Program-made: the position numbers and the translations under genes
Shown: piece after piece, positions 9,464-17,339 of the stretch
Layout: the number at the start of each line of letters is the position of its first letter
Numbering within the stretch: position 1 is the first letter of the stretch
DNA from: Lunatibacter sp035460985
Lineage (GTDB): Bacteria; Bacteroidota; Bacteroidia; Cytophagales; Cyclobacteriaceae
DNA: 64,000 nt
Reading direction: 5' to 3'
Assembly: GCA_035460985.1 (NCBI GenBank)
Contig: DATHWC010000305.1
Location: forward strand, 12,121 to 76,120
Notes under the pieces: model-generated
Told to the model about the DNA's origin: nothing
Seen by the model: the letters and a program-made list of their open reading frames with translations, nothing else
The model's database searches: none

Positions 9464-9477
9464 ATGACGAAAATCAT
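9464..9477. promoter_or_regulatory. FNR-type palindrome upstream of the cco operon (site A)
   Basis: ATGACGAAAATCAT: half sites ATGAC and ATCAT around four bases, one mismatch from the perfect form at 10198. Its centre is 43 bp upstream of the ccoI start. It shares its layout with the sites near the regulator gene at 11089-11802. Binding is inferred. Confidence 0.6.
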
Positions 9478-9490
9478 TAAAACGCATGAT

Positions 9491-10126
9491 TTACAGCGAT
9501 AAGTAAAAGGAAAGTCTATCGTACCACATGCCTCCTTTGTAAAAGTGAAAAAGGACTTTCGCCAGATCCGCCTGATAATATTTGGTTGTAATCAACAGTG
9601 TGCACTCATGTTTTACCGCATATGACCAAAAATCCCCAATTCGGTTAAAGTTGAATTTAATAAAAGAAGTCTCCGCAGTAGCTTGACTTACAGCCTGAAT
9701 GACCTCCTGTTCCTCTTTCAACCTAGACTTTGGGATAAAACTCGGCGATATGATAGTTGCCTTACTATCCTTTAATTGAAGAGAAAACAATCCTATAAAA
9801 TGGTGAATAAGTCTTGCGGAAGCAGGAGTGCCGTCGTAATGGAAAAGTAACCTGTCGAAAGTTAGCTCATTGTCATAAATTAAGACAGGTGTTTCACAGG
9901 GTTCTTTTTCCCAAGACCGCGGAATGTCACATCCATGAAGCCATTCAAGGACTTTGGGTAAATGAGCGGTATAGAGTGTAGGGGTTTTCTTTTGGGGACT
10001 ACGCCATTTTTTCCCTTCCAAAACTATCTGTTTGTCAAAACCTTCAGGCATCTCACTAAAATAGTGAGCGGTGATTATCTCTGCCGGAATTTCGAAACTC
10101 ACCGATTGAATGACTTTTGCCTGCAT
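9491..10126 (-). CDS. UspA-like protein next to the cbb3 operon
   Basis: 211 aa, soluble, no signal peptide. The second half (about 95-205) resembles a universal stress protein domain: a first strand with DxGxxxSxR-like sequence (FHYDGTPASARLIHHF), a strand ATIISP, and a late strand CTLLITT. The G-2x-G-9x-G(S/T) ATP-binding motif is not visible, and the first half is degenerate compared with tandem Usp proteins of about 280 aa. UspA-like genes often sit beside cbb3 clusters. A perfect ATGAC-N4-GTCAT palindrome and two TAGCTTTG -7 elements precede it, so oxygen control is likely. The family call is tentative. Confidence 0.5.
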   Translation of the reverse strand: MQAKVIQSVSFEIPAEIITAHYFSEMPEGFDKQIVLEGKKWRSPQKKTPTLYTAHLPKVLEWLHGCDIPRSWEKEPCETPVLIYDNELTFDRLLFHYDGTPASARLIHHFIGLFSLQLKDSKATIISPSFIPKSRLKEEQEVIQAVSQATAETSFIKFNFNRIGDFWSYAVKHECTLLITTKYYQADLAKVLFHFYKGGMWYDRLSFYLSL

Positions 10127-10145
10127 ATCGCCGTTGGTTTTTTGA

Positions 10146-10165
10146 CAAAGCTAAGTCCAAAGCTA
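10146..10165 (-). promoter_or_regulatory. Tandem -7 promoter elements for the UspA-like gene
   Basis: Two perfect copies of the Bacteroidota -7 consensus TAnnTTTG, both TAGCTTTG, read on the minus strand at 10153-10146 and 10165-10158. Expected start points near 10142 and 10154 put the palindrome at 10198-10211 about 62 and 50 bp upstream, positions suited to activation. No clear -33 TTTG is seen, as expected for an activator-dependent promoter. Confidence 0.5.
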
Positions 10166-10196
10166 TATTTTCACATTGACTTTAGCAGGTTACATT

Positions 10197-10212
10197 CATG
10201 ACTTTCGTCATG
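10197..10212. promoter_or_regulatory. Perfect FNR-type palindrome (site B)
   Basis: CATGAC-TTTC-GTCATG, a 16-bp perfect inverted repeat and the best copy of the motif in the window. It lies between the divergent UspA-like gene (start 10126) and the DUF1080 gene (start 10364). It is closer to, and better placed for, the former. Confidence 0.65.
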
Positions 10213-10363
10213 TTTTTCAAACGTTGGAGAAATGACTCTAGCTTTAAACCTCCATCGTTTAGCATGTAAAAATGAAATTTCAACTTTTCCTTACATTTTA
10301 AGGTCCAATCGTAGAAAAATTCTTTAATTTTAAATATTACAAGTTAAACCTAAAAAAAAGCGC

Positions 10364-11053
10364 ATGAAGATATTATCTTTTTTAATGCCCCTCGTTCTAT
10401 TTATTCACTATGCAGTCCATTCACAAACTACTTCACTCTTCAATGGTAAAAATTTAGATGGATGGCATGTGGATGTACCTGAAATGGACACGAATCCTGA
10501 AGCCATCAACCCCTTTATCGTTCGCAATGGCATGTTGGTTTCACTGGGAACCCCGCAGGGGCATTTGATTACCGACAAGGTATACAGCAATTACAGGATT
10601 GAAGCCGTCTACAGGTTTCCCGGTGAGCCCGGTAATTGTGGGATTTTGGTCCATGCCTCGACCCCGAGGTCACTATATCAGATGTTTCCCAAATCCATAG
10701 AAGTACAGATGATGCACGAAAACGCAGGGGACTTTTGGTGTATTGTAGAGGATATTGAAGTACCCGATATGGTAGAGCGACGGGGTCCAAAGGAAAAATG
10801 GGGGATTACTGAAGGCCTAAACAGACGTGTTTTAAATCTTACAGATGGATCGGAAAAACCTGTGGGGAAATGGAATAAAATGGTTATCGAATGTTTTGAA
10901 GATCAAGTAAAGGTGTGGGTGAACGGAGATCTGGTCAATCATGGATTTAATGCCACTGCCAGCGAAGGTCAAATTGCCGTGCAGGCCGAAGGATCCGAAG
11001 TGGAATTCAAGAAACTAACCCTCACAGCGATAAAAGGGATTTCCGATAAATAG
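10364..11053 (+). CDS. Secreted DUF1080 (3-keto-disaccharide hydrolase-like) protein
   Basis: 229 aa with a Sec signal peptide (about 1-20, ending HSQ) and one DUF1080 beta-sandwich. Start of the domain: TSLFNGKNLDGWHVDVP; later the typical segment GEPGNCGILVHAS and the closing beta strands VKVWVNGDLVNHG. This concanavalin-like fold is found in glycoside-processing proteins, some acting on 3-keto-glycosides. The substrate is unknown. No glycan-utilisation genes flank it; it is convergent with the Crp/Fnr regulator. Confidence 0.85.
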   Translation: MKILSFLMPLVLFIHYAVHSQTTSLFNGKNLDGWHVDVPEMDTNPEAINPFIVRNGMLVSLGTPQGHLITDKVYSNYRIEAVYRFPGEPGNCGILVHASTPRSLYQMFPKSIEVQMMHENAGDFWCIVEDIEVPDMVERRGPKEKWGITEGLNRRVLNLTDGSEKPVGKWNKMVIECFEDQVKVWVNGDLVNHGFNATASEGQIAVQAEGSEVEFKKLTLTAIKGISDK

Positions 11054-11088
11054 CGAACGTGTGTGATTGAATCTTAACATTGAGCAAA

Positions 11089-11802
11089 TCAGCCATAAAA
11101 GTCAGAAAGCCTTGCCAAACCTTTCTTATCCAAAATGATAATTTTCTTGCCCTCAAGTTCGATCAATCCATCTTTTTTAAATTCCGAAAGTAGCCGGATG
11201 ACAGTTTCGGTAGCAGTACCGACTAATCCTGCAATCTCTTCCCTAGTCAGGGTGATGTCAATTTTCTGGCTCTCCCCTCCGTCTACCCCGTAGGAATCCC
11301 CCAATTTCAACAGTGTCAGGGCAAGCCTTTCTCTGATGCTTTTTTGTGTGGCATCGGTCAACCTCCCCTCCATGATCCCAAGATCCTTGCATAGAGCCTG
11401 CGTTATCCGATTATGAAAAACCATATCTTCTGCCAAGATATTCAAAAAAGTCTCTTTAGGCACGAAACAAATTTGAGCATCTTCCACGATAGTAGCAGTC
11501 GTAGAATAGACTTCCTCACCGATCAACGACGTATAGCCCAAAAAATCCCCTTTTTTGGCCAGCCTTATTATTTGTTCTTTTCCATTGGAAGCCGTCTTAA
11601 AAATCTTGGCAACCCCACCATTGATGCAAAATACACCCAGTGGTTTCGTGTTTTCGTAATAGAGAATTTGGCCTTTTTTGTGTGAGATTAAATTTTTGGA
11701 GTCAGAAAGGTTGCAAAGATGCTCCTCCGACAACCCGGCAAACATGGAAAATTTTCTACTTAGACACAATTGGCATGGCGTATTTTTAATTTTAACTGTC
11801 AT
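11089..11802 (-). CDS. Crp/Fnr-family transcription regulator, FNR-like
   Basis: 237 aa: N-terminal cNMP-binding-type sensor (about 20-135), dimer helix, C-terminal HTH_Crp (about 160-230). Cys10 and Cys13 (CQLC) align with E. coli FNR Cys20/Cys23, and Cys112 (ICFVPKET) with FNR Cys122. The FNR Cys29 position is Ser19, although Cys30 lies nearby. In the recognition helix (TATETVIRLL) Glu199 and Arg203 match FNR Glu209/Arg213, but Ser212 is replaced by Ile202. An oxygen-sensing [4Fe-4S] protein is plausible and fits the adjacent cco operon, but cluster binding is unproven. An ATGACAAAAATCAT site lies 46 bp upstream of its start, suggesting autoregulation. Confidence 0.88.
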   Translation of the reverse strand: MTVKIKNTPCQLCLSRKFSMFAGLSEEHLCNLSDSKNLISHKKGQILYYENTKPLGVFCINGGVAKIFKTASNGKEQIIRLAKKGDFLGYTSLIGEEVYSTTATIVEDAQICFVPKETFLNILAEDMVFHNRITQALCKDLGIMEGRLTDATQKSIRERLALTLLKLGDSYGVDGGESQKIDITLTREEIAGLVGTATETVIRLLSEFKKDGLIELEGKKIIILDKKGLARLSDFYG

Positions 11803-11847
11803 ATGTTTAAAAACTTACCTAATGATGCTGGTAAAGATATCAAATTC

Positions 11848-11861
11848 ATGACAAAAATCAT
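11848..11861. promoter_or_regulatory. FNR-type palindrome upstream of the Crp/Fnr gene (site C)
   Basis: ATGACAAAAATCAT, same layout as site A. A -7-like TATCTTTA lies at 11839-11832 on the minus strand, so the site is centred about 26 bp upstream of the expected start. That location overlaps RNA polymerase contacts and would favour autorepression. Confidence 0.55.
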
Positions 11862-12474
11862 TGTTTTGATAACATTAATTTAAACAAAAAAACTGTGTCT
11901 GTCAGAACCCGTAAAATCCTCAAGAAAACTGTTGGAATTTAAAACTATTGTATTCCCTGCTTATCGGGTTGGTCCATTCAAAATTCACATTAAGACTAGA
12001 TTTGGAGTTTTGGTTGGATTCAAAATCATTCATTGCCCTGGGGTAGAGAAAGTATCCAGCTGCCCTTTTTAAGAGGAGCAAATTGATTCTGTCTGTTGCA
12101 TTTATTATCAGAATAACAAATAGAAAACTACCGATGCAGTTCATGACGAAAAAATGCGCCTTTCAGATATCTTTATTGCTGTTTGGGGATGGCAAAAAAA
12201 AAATTCACGGATGGACGCAATAATTCACGTTAAATCTTAAATTGACCAGGAGTCCAGAAACAACGCCCCAAAGAAGGCTAACTTAATTCCTAAAAAAATG
12301 TGAAAGAGGAATGTCAGTATTATTATTCGGGATATGTATGATAGTTTACAGGTATTTTTTAAATATAAACATTTAAACCAGATGCGGTCATCAAGTTTTT
12401 CACCCCCTATTATTGTATATAACTGATAATCAACAAAATTGTCGAGTTTTTTCACTTCGTGAAACCTTTCAAAC

Positions 12475-12488
12475 ATGACAAAAATCAA
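12475..12488. promoter_or_regulatory. FNR-type palindrome (site E)
   Basis: ATGACAAAAATCAA, differing from site C only in the last base. It is centred about 118 bp upstream of the ATG of the T9SS protein gene at 12600 and could control it, or an unseen transcript in the gap. Confidence 0.45.
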
Positions 12489-12599
12489 TTACTTCAAATA
12501 TAAAATAAGGCGAATAACACAGTGTAGTTGTCAAATATGTGCTTAAATTTACACTCTTATATCTATATTTATATATAATATACTTTCGTTTTATAAAAA

Positions 12600-14195
12600 A
12601 TGCATTCTGTATATAATATAATGTTATATATGATTTTGATGGTTGGAATAATTGAAACAACCTACTCTCAAAATCAGTCCAACTTGCTCGATATGAGATC
12701 TTGTGAGAATAAAAACTGTCCATCCAAAAACTACAGTATTTTGGAGGTTTATCTGAGCGATGTAAACGGTAATCCAATCACCAATTCTTTGCTAACCTGT
12801 ACTTCCGGTCTAGAACAAATCGCCTATATATCGTTTAAGTACCAGACAAGTGCCAACAGCCAAGTAGATAATGCCCGTCTTTTTGCAGGTTTAAAGGTAG
12901 GCGAGGAATCCGAATATTTGAATTACTTTTTTGGTGTAATACCTCCAGCTACTGACCTTCCCGGAGTTTTAACATTGAGCAATTTTCCGATAAGTTGGAC
13001 ATGTGGAGTAGAGGTAAGTCTCATCAATCCTTTATTGACTTGGACTACCAATAGTACAGCGGACCTTTCCCAAACTTATACCTGCAATAGTTACCCCCAG
13101 TGCCAGTACCAATCCGACATTATTGTTAATGCCCCATTGGCTGTTCAATTTGATTACACCTTCACATGCCCCACAAACGGGGAAACCTCTGTCGCATTCA
13201 GAAGTATCTCAAATGGAGGAAGGGAACCCTATCAGTACAGCTGGACTTTTACCAATGCCAGCATTTCAGGTTTTAACAATCCAAATCCAGTTGTGAATTT
13301 TTATGGACCGGGAACAGCTACCTTGAGGGTGACTGATGCAAACGGAACAGTAAGCACCTATCATTCTGATTTGAATATACCTTCTGCATTTGAGTTTTAC
13401 CCGGAAATAATCCATCAGACCGAGGAAGATTCAGCCGATGGATCCATAAGACTGGAGATGAACACTTTAAGCGACTATACTTTCGCTTGGGTTGGACCGA
13501 ATGGTTTTTTGAGTGACGAGCAGGATATTTACGGGCTTACGGAAGGGATATACGTATTGACCGTTACAGATGAGTTTGGTTGTTCAGAGGTAATGGACTT
13601 CGAAATAATGTATTTAACTACACTCCCCTTGCTAGCAGATGATCTTGACTCATCACTGAAAGAAAATAACCAGGCGGTCAGATTGAGTTGGTCGGGTAAT
13701 CCGCAAATCGGAAGGGGTCACTTTGAAGTAGAAAGAGCATTTGAGAATATTAACTACTTTAATGTTGTGGGGAAATTATCAGTAACTGATCGGGATTCCG
13801 AGACCCTCAACTTTCATTTCACCGATAGAACATTTCCAAAATTTCATAGCAGAATTTACTACAGAATTAAACTCGTCCCTGAATTTGGGAAGTCCATTTA
13901 CACTTCCATTATTAAAGTTGACGTCCCACTAGTGCAGTCTGACATGAAATGGTCCGCATTTCCCAATCCGTTTGAAAATAATTTACAACTTAAATACTTG
14001 GGGAATGAACTGCCTTTAGGTGGATTAATCCGAATTCAAATATATTCTCCAAGCACCAACTACACCTATCAATTTACCACCAAAGAACATCATGTGCACC
14101 TAGAAAATATAGTCAAGTCCGCACCCAAAGGATTGTTGATTATAGAAATTAAATACCTTGATAAGGTGGATATGGTGAAGGTTTTTAAAAAATAA
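12600..14195 (+). CDS. Secreted PKD-like protein with T9SS C-terminal sorting signal
   Basis: 531 aa. The N-terminal signal peptide ends near TTYSQ; the first ATG (12600) or the ATG 24 nt later would both serve. The middle holds Cys-rich beta domains and a PKD-like module (YQYSWTFTNASISGF, then GTATLRVTDANG) plus a SprB-type repeat-like segment (GLTEGIYVLTVTDEFGCS). The last 75 residues start WSAFPNPFENNLQLKY and end MVKVFKK, the pattern of a type A T9SS sorting domain, so export through the type IX system to the surface is expected. The specific function is unknown. Best -7 match is TACTTTCG at 12581, one base off consensus. Confidence 0.75.
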   Translation: MHSVYNIMLYMILMVGIIETTYSQNQSNLLDMRSCENKNCPSKNYSILEVYLSDVNGNPITNSLLTCTSGLEQIAYISFKYQTSANSQVDNARLFAGLKVGEESEYLNYFFGVIPPATDLPGVLTLSNFPISWTCGVEVSLINPLLTWTTNSTADLSQTYTCNSYPQCQYQSDIIVNAPLAVQFDYTFTCPTNGETSVAFRSISNGGREPYQYSWTFTNASISGFNNPNPVVNFYGPGTATLRVTDANGTVSTYHSDLNIPSAFEFYPEIIHQTEEDSADGSIRLEMNTLSDYTFAWVGPNGFLSDEQDIYGLTEGIYVLTVTDEFGCSEVMDFEIMYLTTLPLLADDLDSSLKENNQAVRLSWSGNPQIGRGHFEVERAFENINYFNVVGKLSVTDRDSETLNFHFTDRTFPKFHSRIYYRIKLVPEFGKSIYTSIIKVDVPLVQSDMKWSAFPNPFENNLQLKYLGNELPLGGLIRIQIYSPSTNYTYQFTTKEHHVHLENIVKSAPKGLLIIEIKYLDKVDMVKVFKK

Positions 14196-14512
14196 AGTTC
14201 TCCGTCTGAGATTATTTGTATAGTGTTAGGGTTACACCGTTCTTAAATGGACATCATAGGCTGTTTATATACTGCTAATTTACGCAGATAAATTACATTT
14301 TAATACGAACAAATTAATTAGAAAATAACAGGTTAACTAACGGTTGTGAATGTAAAAATATTAAAACCCACAGCATCCTATTTAAAATATACATAAGATA
14401 ATTGATGTAAATGTTTTAAATAAATATAGCATTAAAATGTTCAGTTAATTTATCAATGACCAGTCTAAGGAAAAAAATTAGTGCGCTAATTTTTACCCAT
14501 AAAGAGTCTTTT
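14196..14512. other. 317-bp AT-rich intergenic stretch
   Basis: Lies between the convergent T9SS protein gene and the HsdR_N-type gene. I see no open frame, RNA gene, strong hairpin or palindrome of the FNR type in it. Confidence 0.6.
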
Positions 14513-14986
14513 TCATTTATCAAAATCGGGGAATTCCGTCATGGGAATAAACCGTTTTTCTTCAACGGAATAACTCATGCAGACGTGTCTGATTCCATTT
14601 GAGATTGCTATGTATCGGGCTTTTACTGTGTGGTTATAAAGGCAAACCTGTTCGATGGTACGTTCGGAAAGCCTGACTTCCGGTGCCTTGCACTCAATCA
14701 GAAGATATGGATTTCCCATCCTATCCATAACCAACACATCCAATCGCTTGATTAACTGATTATACTTCAACCCTTTCTCCAACACAAACAAACTTTTTGA
14801 ATAATGTTTATACTCAATCAGATAATGCACCAAATGCTGCCTTACCCATTCCTCAGGGGTCAACACCAATTTCTTTTTCCTCAATACATCCAATACCAGC
14901 CACTGACCATTCTCAAAGGTGGTAGTCAAGGGTGCCTGGGGCAAATTCAGGCATTGTTTCAATTTGGCTTCTGAAATAGGATTCAT
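14513..14986 (-). CDS. Stand-alone HsdR N-terminal-type (PD-(D/E)XK fold) protein
   Basis: 157 aa corresponding to the N-terminal nuclease domain of type I restriction subunits (HSDR_N family). The catalytic pattern is visible: Asp83 in KRLDVLVMD, then Glu98-x-Lys100 in LLIECKAP, followed by Gln113 in the IEQVCLYN helix. No HsdM, HsdS or helicase gene is near, so this is not a restriction locus. Such free-standing proteins are common, conserved and functionally uncharacterised in Bacteroidota. A DNA nuclease or repair role is inference from the fold. Confidence 0.8.
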   Translation of the reverse strand: MNPISEAKLKQCLNLPQAPLTTTFENGQWLVLDVLRKKKLVLTPEEWVRQHLVHYLIEYKHYSKSLFVLEKGLKYNQLIKRLDVLVMDRMGNPYLLIECKAPEVRLSERTIEQVCLYNHTVKARYIAISNGIRHVCMSYSVEEKRFIPMTEFPDFDK

Positions 14987-15022
14987 CCTGCAAATATGTA
15001 TGGAGTAAACGATTTAAAAAAA

Positions 15023-15736
15023 TCACCATTCCAGATATGGAATTATGCGGTCCAACCAAGCCTGAGTGAATATTTTAATATGCAGAAGATCGGTTGCTTT
15101 CTGGTACGGTCCGTGTTGTTGCCGATATGCTACGATCACTTTTGCCTCGGAGGCCGAAATGTAAGGATGTTGGGAAAGCTGTTTTGCATCTCCAGCATTT
15201 AAAGAAAATTTTTTAGTAACAACCGCTTCAAAAGGAAATACCCTATAAATCCGTTCCGCCACTTCGGGAGTAAGGCCATACACATCTAATAGTTGCTCAG
15301 GTTGATGAAACCCTCCCATTGATTCTCTAAACTTTATGATCCTACTAGAAAGCACCGGTCCAACTCCCGATACCATCTGAAGCAAAACGGAGTCTGTCTC
15401 GTGGAATGCCACCTTATTCAATGCAGGTGTCCCCAATCTTTCCATCCGTTTAGATGGCGGATTGTCTTGTCTGAAAGTGTCTCTTTTTTCCTGGTGGAGA
15501 GAATCTATCTGCTTCACTGGGGAGGAAGCGTTAGAAATAATGTTCAAGGCGGACTCAGCTTCTTTCAAATAATGCTGATATTCCTTCTCATGCTTAGCGG
15601 ACAGGGCTTTCTCCAGCAGCACCGGTAACATATATAGAAAAATCAGCATAGGAAACACAAAAAGAAATCCCCGGGATTCTCTTTTTGAAAATCCGAAATA
15701 CTTTCTTAAAAAATGACGTAAAAAATTATCCATCAT
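15023..15736 (-). CDS. Membrane-anchored helix-hairpin-helix (ComEA-like) protein
   Basis: 237 aa with a single membrane segment near the N-terminus (about 22-43, GFLFVFPMLIFLYMLPVLL), a polar linker, then repeated helix-hairpin-helix motifs (MVSGVGPVLSSRIIKFRES; DVYGLTPEVAERIYRVF; further copies near NAGDAKQLSQHPYISASEA). HhH repeats bind DNA backbone non-specifically. The topology resembles ComEA, but the anchor and linker are longer and no competence gene is next to it. Ends 36 bp downstream of the HsdR_N-type gene, on the same strand. Confidence 0.78.
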   Translation of the reverse strand: MMDNFLRHFLRKYFGFSKRESRGFLFVFPMLIFLYMLPVLLEKALSAKHEKEYQHYLKEAESALNIISNASSPVKQIDSLHQEKRDTFRQDNPPSKRMERLGTPALNKVAFHETDSVLLQMVSGVGPVLSSRIIKFRESMGGFHQPEQLLDVYGLTPEVAERIYRVFPFEAVVTKKFSLNAGDAKQLSQHPYISASEAKVIVAYRQQHGPYQKATDLLHIKIFTQAWLDRIIPYLEW

Positions 15737-15773
15737 CGAGTTGCGTTAATTCATTGCAAGTAAATTTAAACTT

Positions 15774-15804
15774 TTTGGAATTTTTTCACAACTAAATACC
15801 TTTA
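15774..15804 (+). promoter_or_regulatory. Candidate hemA promoter
   Basis: TTTG at 15774-15777, a 19-nt spacer, and TACCTTTA at 15797-15804 match the Bacteroidota -33/-7 pattern (last base of the -7 element off). It would give a leader of about 130 nt before hemA. Confidence 0.45.
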
Positions 15805-15937
15805 TTATCAAGCAAACAAGGTCAACTTTTCCGAGCTATTGTTATTTAGAAAGATTTTAAATTAGGATTGCTTGGGGAGTTTTGTTCATTTCATCGTCTT
15901 TCTGAATTAAATTTGCAATCTGAGAATACAGTTATCA

Positions 15938-17221
15938 ATGCAAAGAAAATTTAAAGCTTTAAGTTTATCCTATAAAAGTGCACCGGTAGAAATACGGGAA
16001 CTAGTATCTATGGACGATGCTACTGCGCGTGGATTACTGATTAAGCTCAAAGAATTTTTTAGTGTATCTGACACACTTATACTTTCAACTTGTAACCGGA
16101 CTGAGATTTATTATTCCCACGAGCTCGATTTATCCCTTGAAATAATCAAATTACTGGGTGTGGAAAAATCATTAAAAGATCCAGTATCACTGCTTGAGTA
16201 TTTTCAGGTTTTTCACGACGACAAAGATTCCATTGGACAACTTTTCAGGGTTTCTATGGGATTGGAGGCTCAGGTGATAGGTGACATGCAGATCTCCAAT
16301 CAGGTAAAAAGAGCCTATCAAGCTTCTGCGGATTTGGATATGGCGGGGCCCTTTTTACATAGGCTGATGCATACGATCTTTTTCACCAATAAGCGGGTCG
16401 TGCAGGAAACAGCCTTCCGGGACGGAGCGGCATCGGTATCCTACGCCGCAGTAGAACTTATCGGAGAACTCACTTCCAACACCCTTAATCCACGGATTCT
16501 ACTGATTGGTTTGGGAGAAATAGGAGAAGATGTAGCCAAAAACATGGTCCACCTTCCTACCGCTCAAATTACGGTAACTAACCGTACCTATTCCAAAGCC
16601 CTCGAATTGGGTGCTGAATATGGATTTCGGGTTATTCCTTTTGAGGAAAGTCTGGCAGCAATGGATGATGCGGACGTGATTGTGTGCTCAATCATGAAAT
16701 CAGAACCATTCATTACGAAGCAATTGGTTCATAATCTTAACATTAAGAGTTATAAACTTTTTATTGACCTGTCCGTACCCAGGAGTATAGATACAACTAT
16801 CGAAGATGTTCCTGGAGCTTTGCTCTACAATGTGGACAATATTAAAAGTAAGGCAAGCGAAACGCTTGAAAAGAGGATTGCGTCTATACCCCAGGTGGAA
16901 AACATCATCGAGGAAAGCATCCATGAATTCCACAACTGGAAAAAAGAAATGATGGTATCCCCCACCATCAACAAGTTAAAAAACGTTTTGGAGCAGATCC
17001 GTAAAGAAGAGCTTGAAAGGTACCTGAAAAATGCGGACGCCAAGGAATATGCGATCATAGACAAGATCACCAAAAGTATGATGCAAAAAATCATTAAAGT
17101 CCCGGTTGTTCAGCTAAGAGCGGCTTGTAAGCGCGACCAAGCAGAAGAGATGATTGACTTGATTACAGATCTGTTCGATTTGGAAAAGGAAAGGGAGAAT
17201 GAGGAATTCAAGAAGCACTGA
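15938..17221 (+). CDS. hemA: Glutamyl-tRNA reductase
   Basis: 427 aa. It reduces Glu-tRNA(Glu) to glutamate-1-semialdehyde with NADPH, the first committed step of C5-pathway tetrapyrrole synthesis. It has the catalytic Cys in LSTCNRTEIYYS, the tRNA-binding AQVIGDMQISNQVK block, a Rossmann NADPH motif (LLIGLGEIGEDVA) and a C-terminal dimerisation helix. The product feeds HemL, also in this window (37846-39144), and the pathway later uses HemN at 3-854. Monocistronic in appearance. Confidence 0.97.
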   Translation: MQRKFKALSLSYKSAPVEIRELVSMDDATARGLLIKLKEFFSVSDTLILSTCNRTEIYYSHELDLSLEIIKLLGVEKSLKDPVSLLEYFQVFHDDKDSIGQLFRVSMGLEAQVIGDMQISNQVKRAYQASADLDMAGPFLHRLMHTIFFTNKRVVQETAFRDGAASVSYAAVELIGELTSNTLNPRILLIGLGEIGEDVAKNMVHLPTAQITVTNRTYSKALELGAEYGFRVIPFEESLAAMDDADVIVCSIMKSEPFITKQLVHNLNIKSYKLFIDLSVPRSIDTTIEDVPGALLYNVDNIKSKASETLEKRIASIPQVENIIEESIHEFHNWKKEMMVSPTINKLKNVLEQIRKEELERYLKNADAKEYAIIDKITKSMMQKIIKVPVVQLRAACKRDQAEEMIDLITDLFDLEKERENEEFKKH

Positions 17222-17245
17222 GAATTCCCTTCTGTTTTCTTCATT

Positions 17246-17253
17246 TACCTTTG
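17246..17253 (+). promoter_or_regulatory. -7 element for the WG-repeat gene
   Basis: TACCTTTG, a perfect TAnnTTTG match about 87 nt before the ATG at 17340. No clear -33 TTTG. Confidence 0.35.
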
Positions 17254-17339
17254 TTGTATTTTATTTTTTTGAATAGCTGCATTCTCTTGCAGAGACCACA
17301 AAATTGCATATTTTTACAGTCCATCCATTGTGAGAAGAT

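Larger units (their letters stand above)
11803..12599. other. 797-bp stretch without a convincing gene
   Basis: AT-rich gap between the Crp/Fnr gene and the T9SS protein. The few open frames here (for example 11920-12144 and 12237-12488 on the minus strand) have biased, unrecognisable translations, and I do not accept them. It contains palindrome site C (11848-11861), a half-site ATGACGAAAAAATG at 12143-12156 and site E at 12475-12488. No tRNA or hairpin RNA is apparent. It could hold a small RNA or the remains of a lost gene. Confidence 0.6.

Noticed and set aside
11920..12144. 74-aa minus-strand frame in the gap after the Crp/Fnr gene
   Set aside because: No recognisable feature, AT-driven composition, and its start overlaps the half-site.
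12143..12156. ATGACGAAAAAATG as a further full palindrome
   Set aside because: Only the left half matches; the right half (AAATG) does not fit, so I treat it as a half site at best.
12237..12777. Two overlapping minus-strand frames (12237-12488 and 12469-12777)
   Set aside because: Aromatic/Lys-rich translation typical of AT-rich non-coding DNA; the second runs antisense into the signal peptide of the T9SS protein.
14513..14986. Restriction-modification or defence locus
   Set aside because: Only the HsdR N-terminal-type domain is present, with no methyltransferase, specificity or helicase gene; stand-alone forms are ordinary in this phylum.
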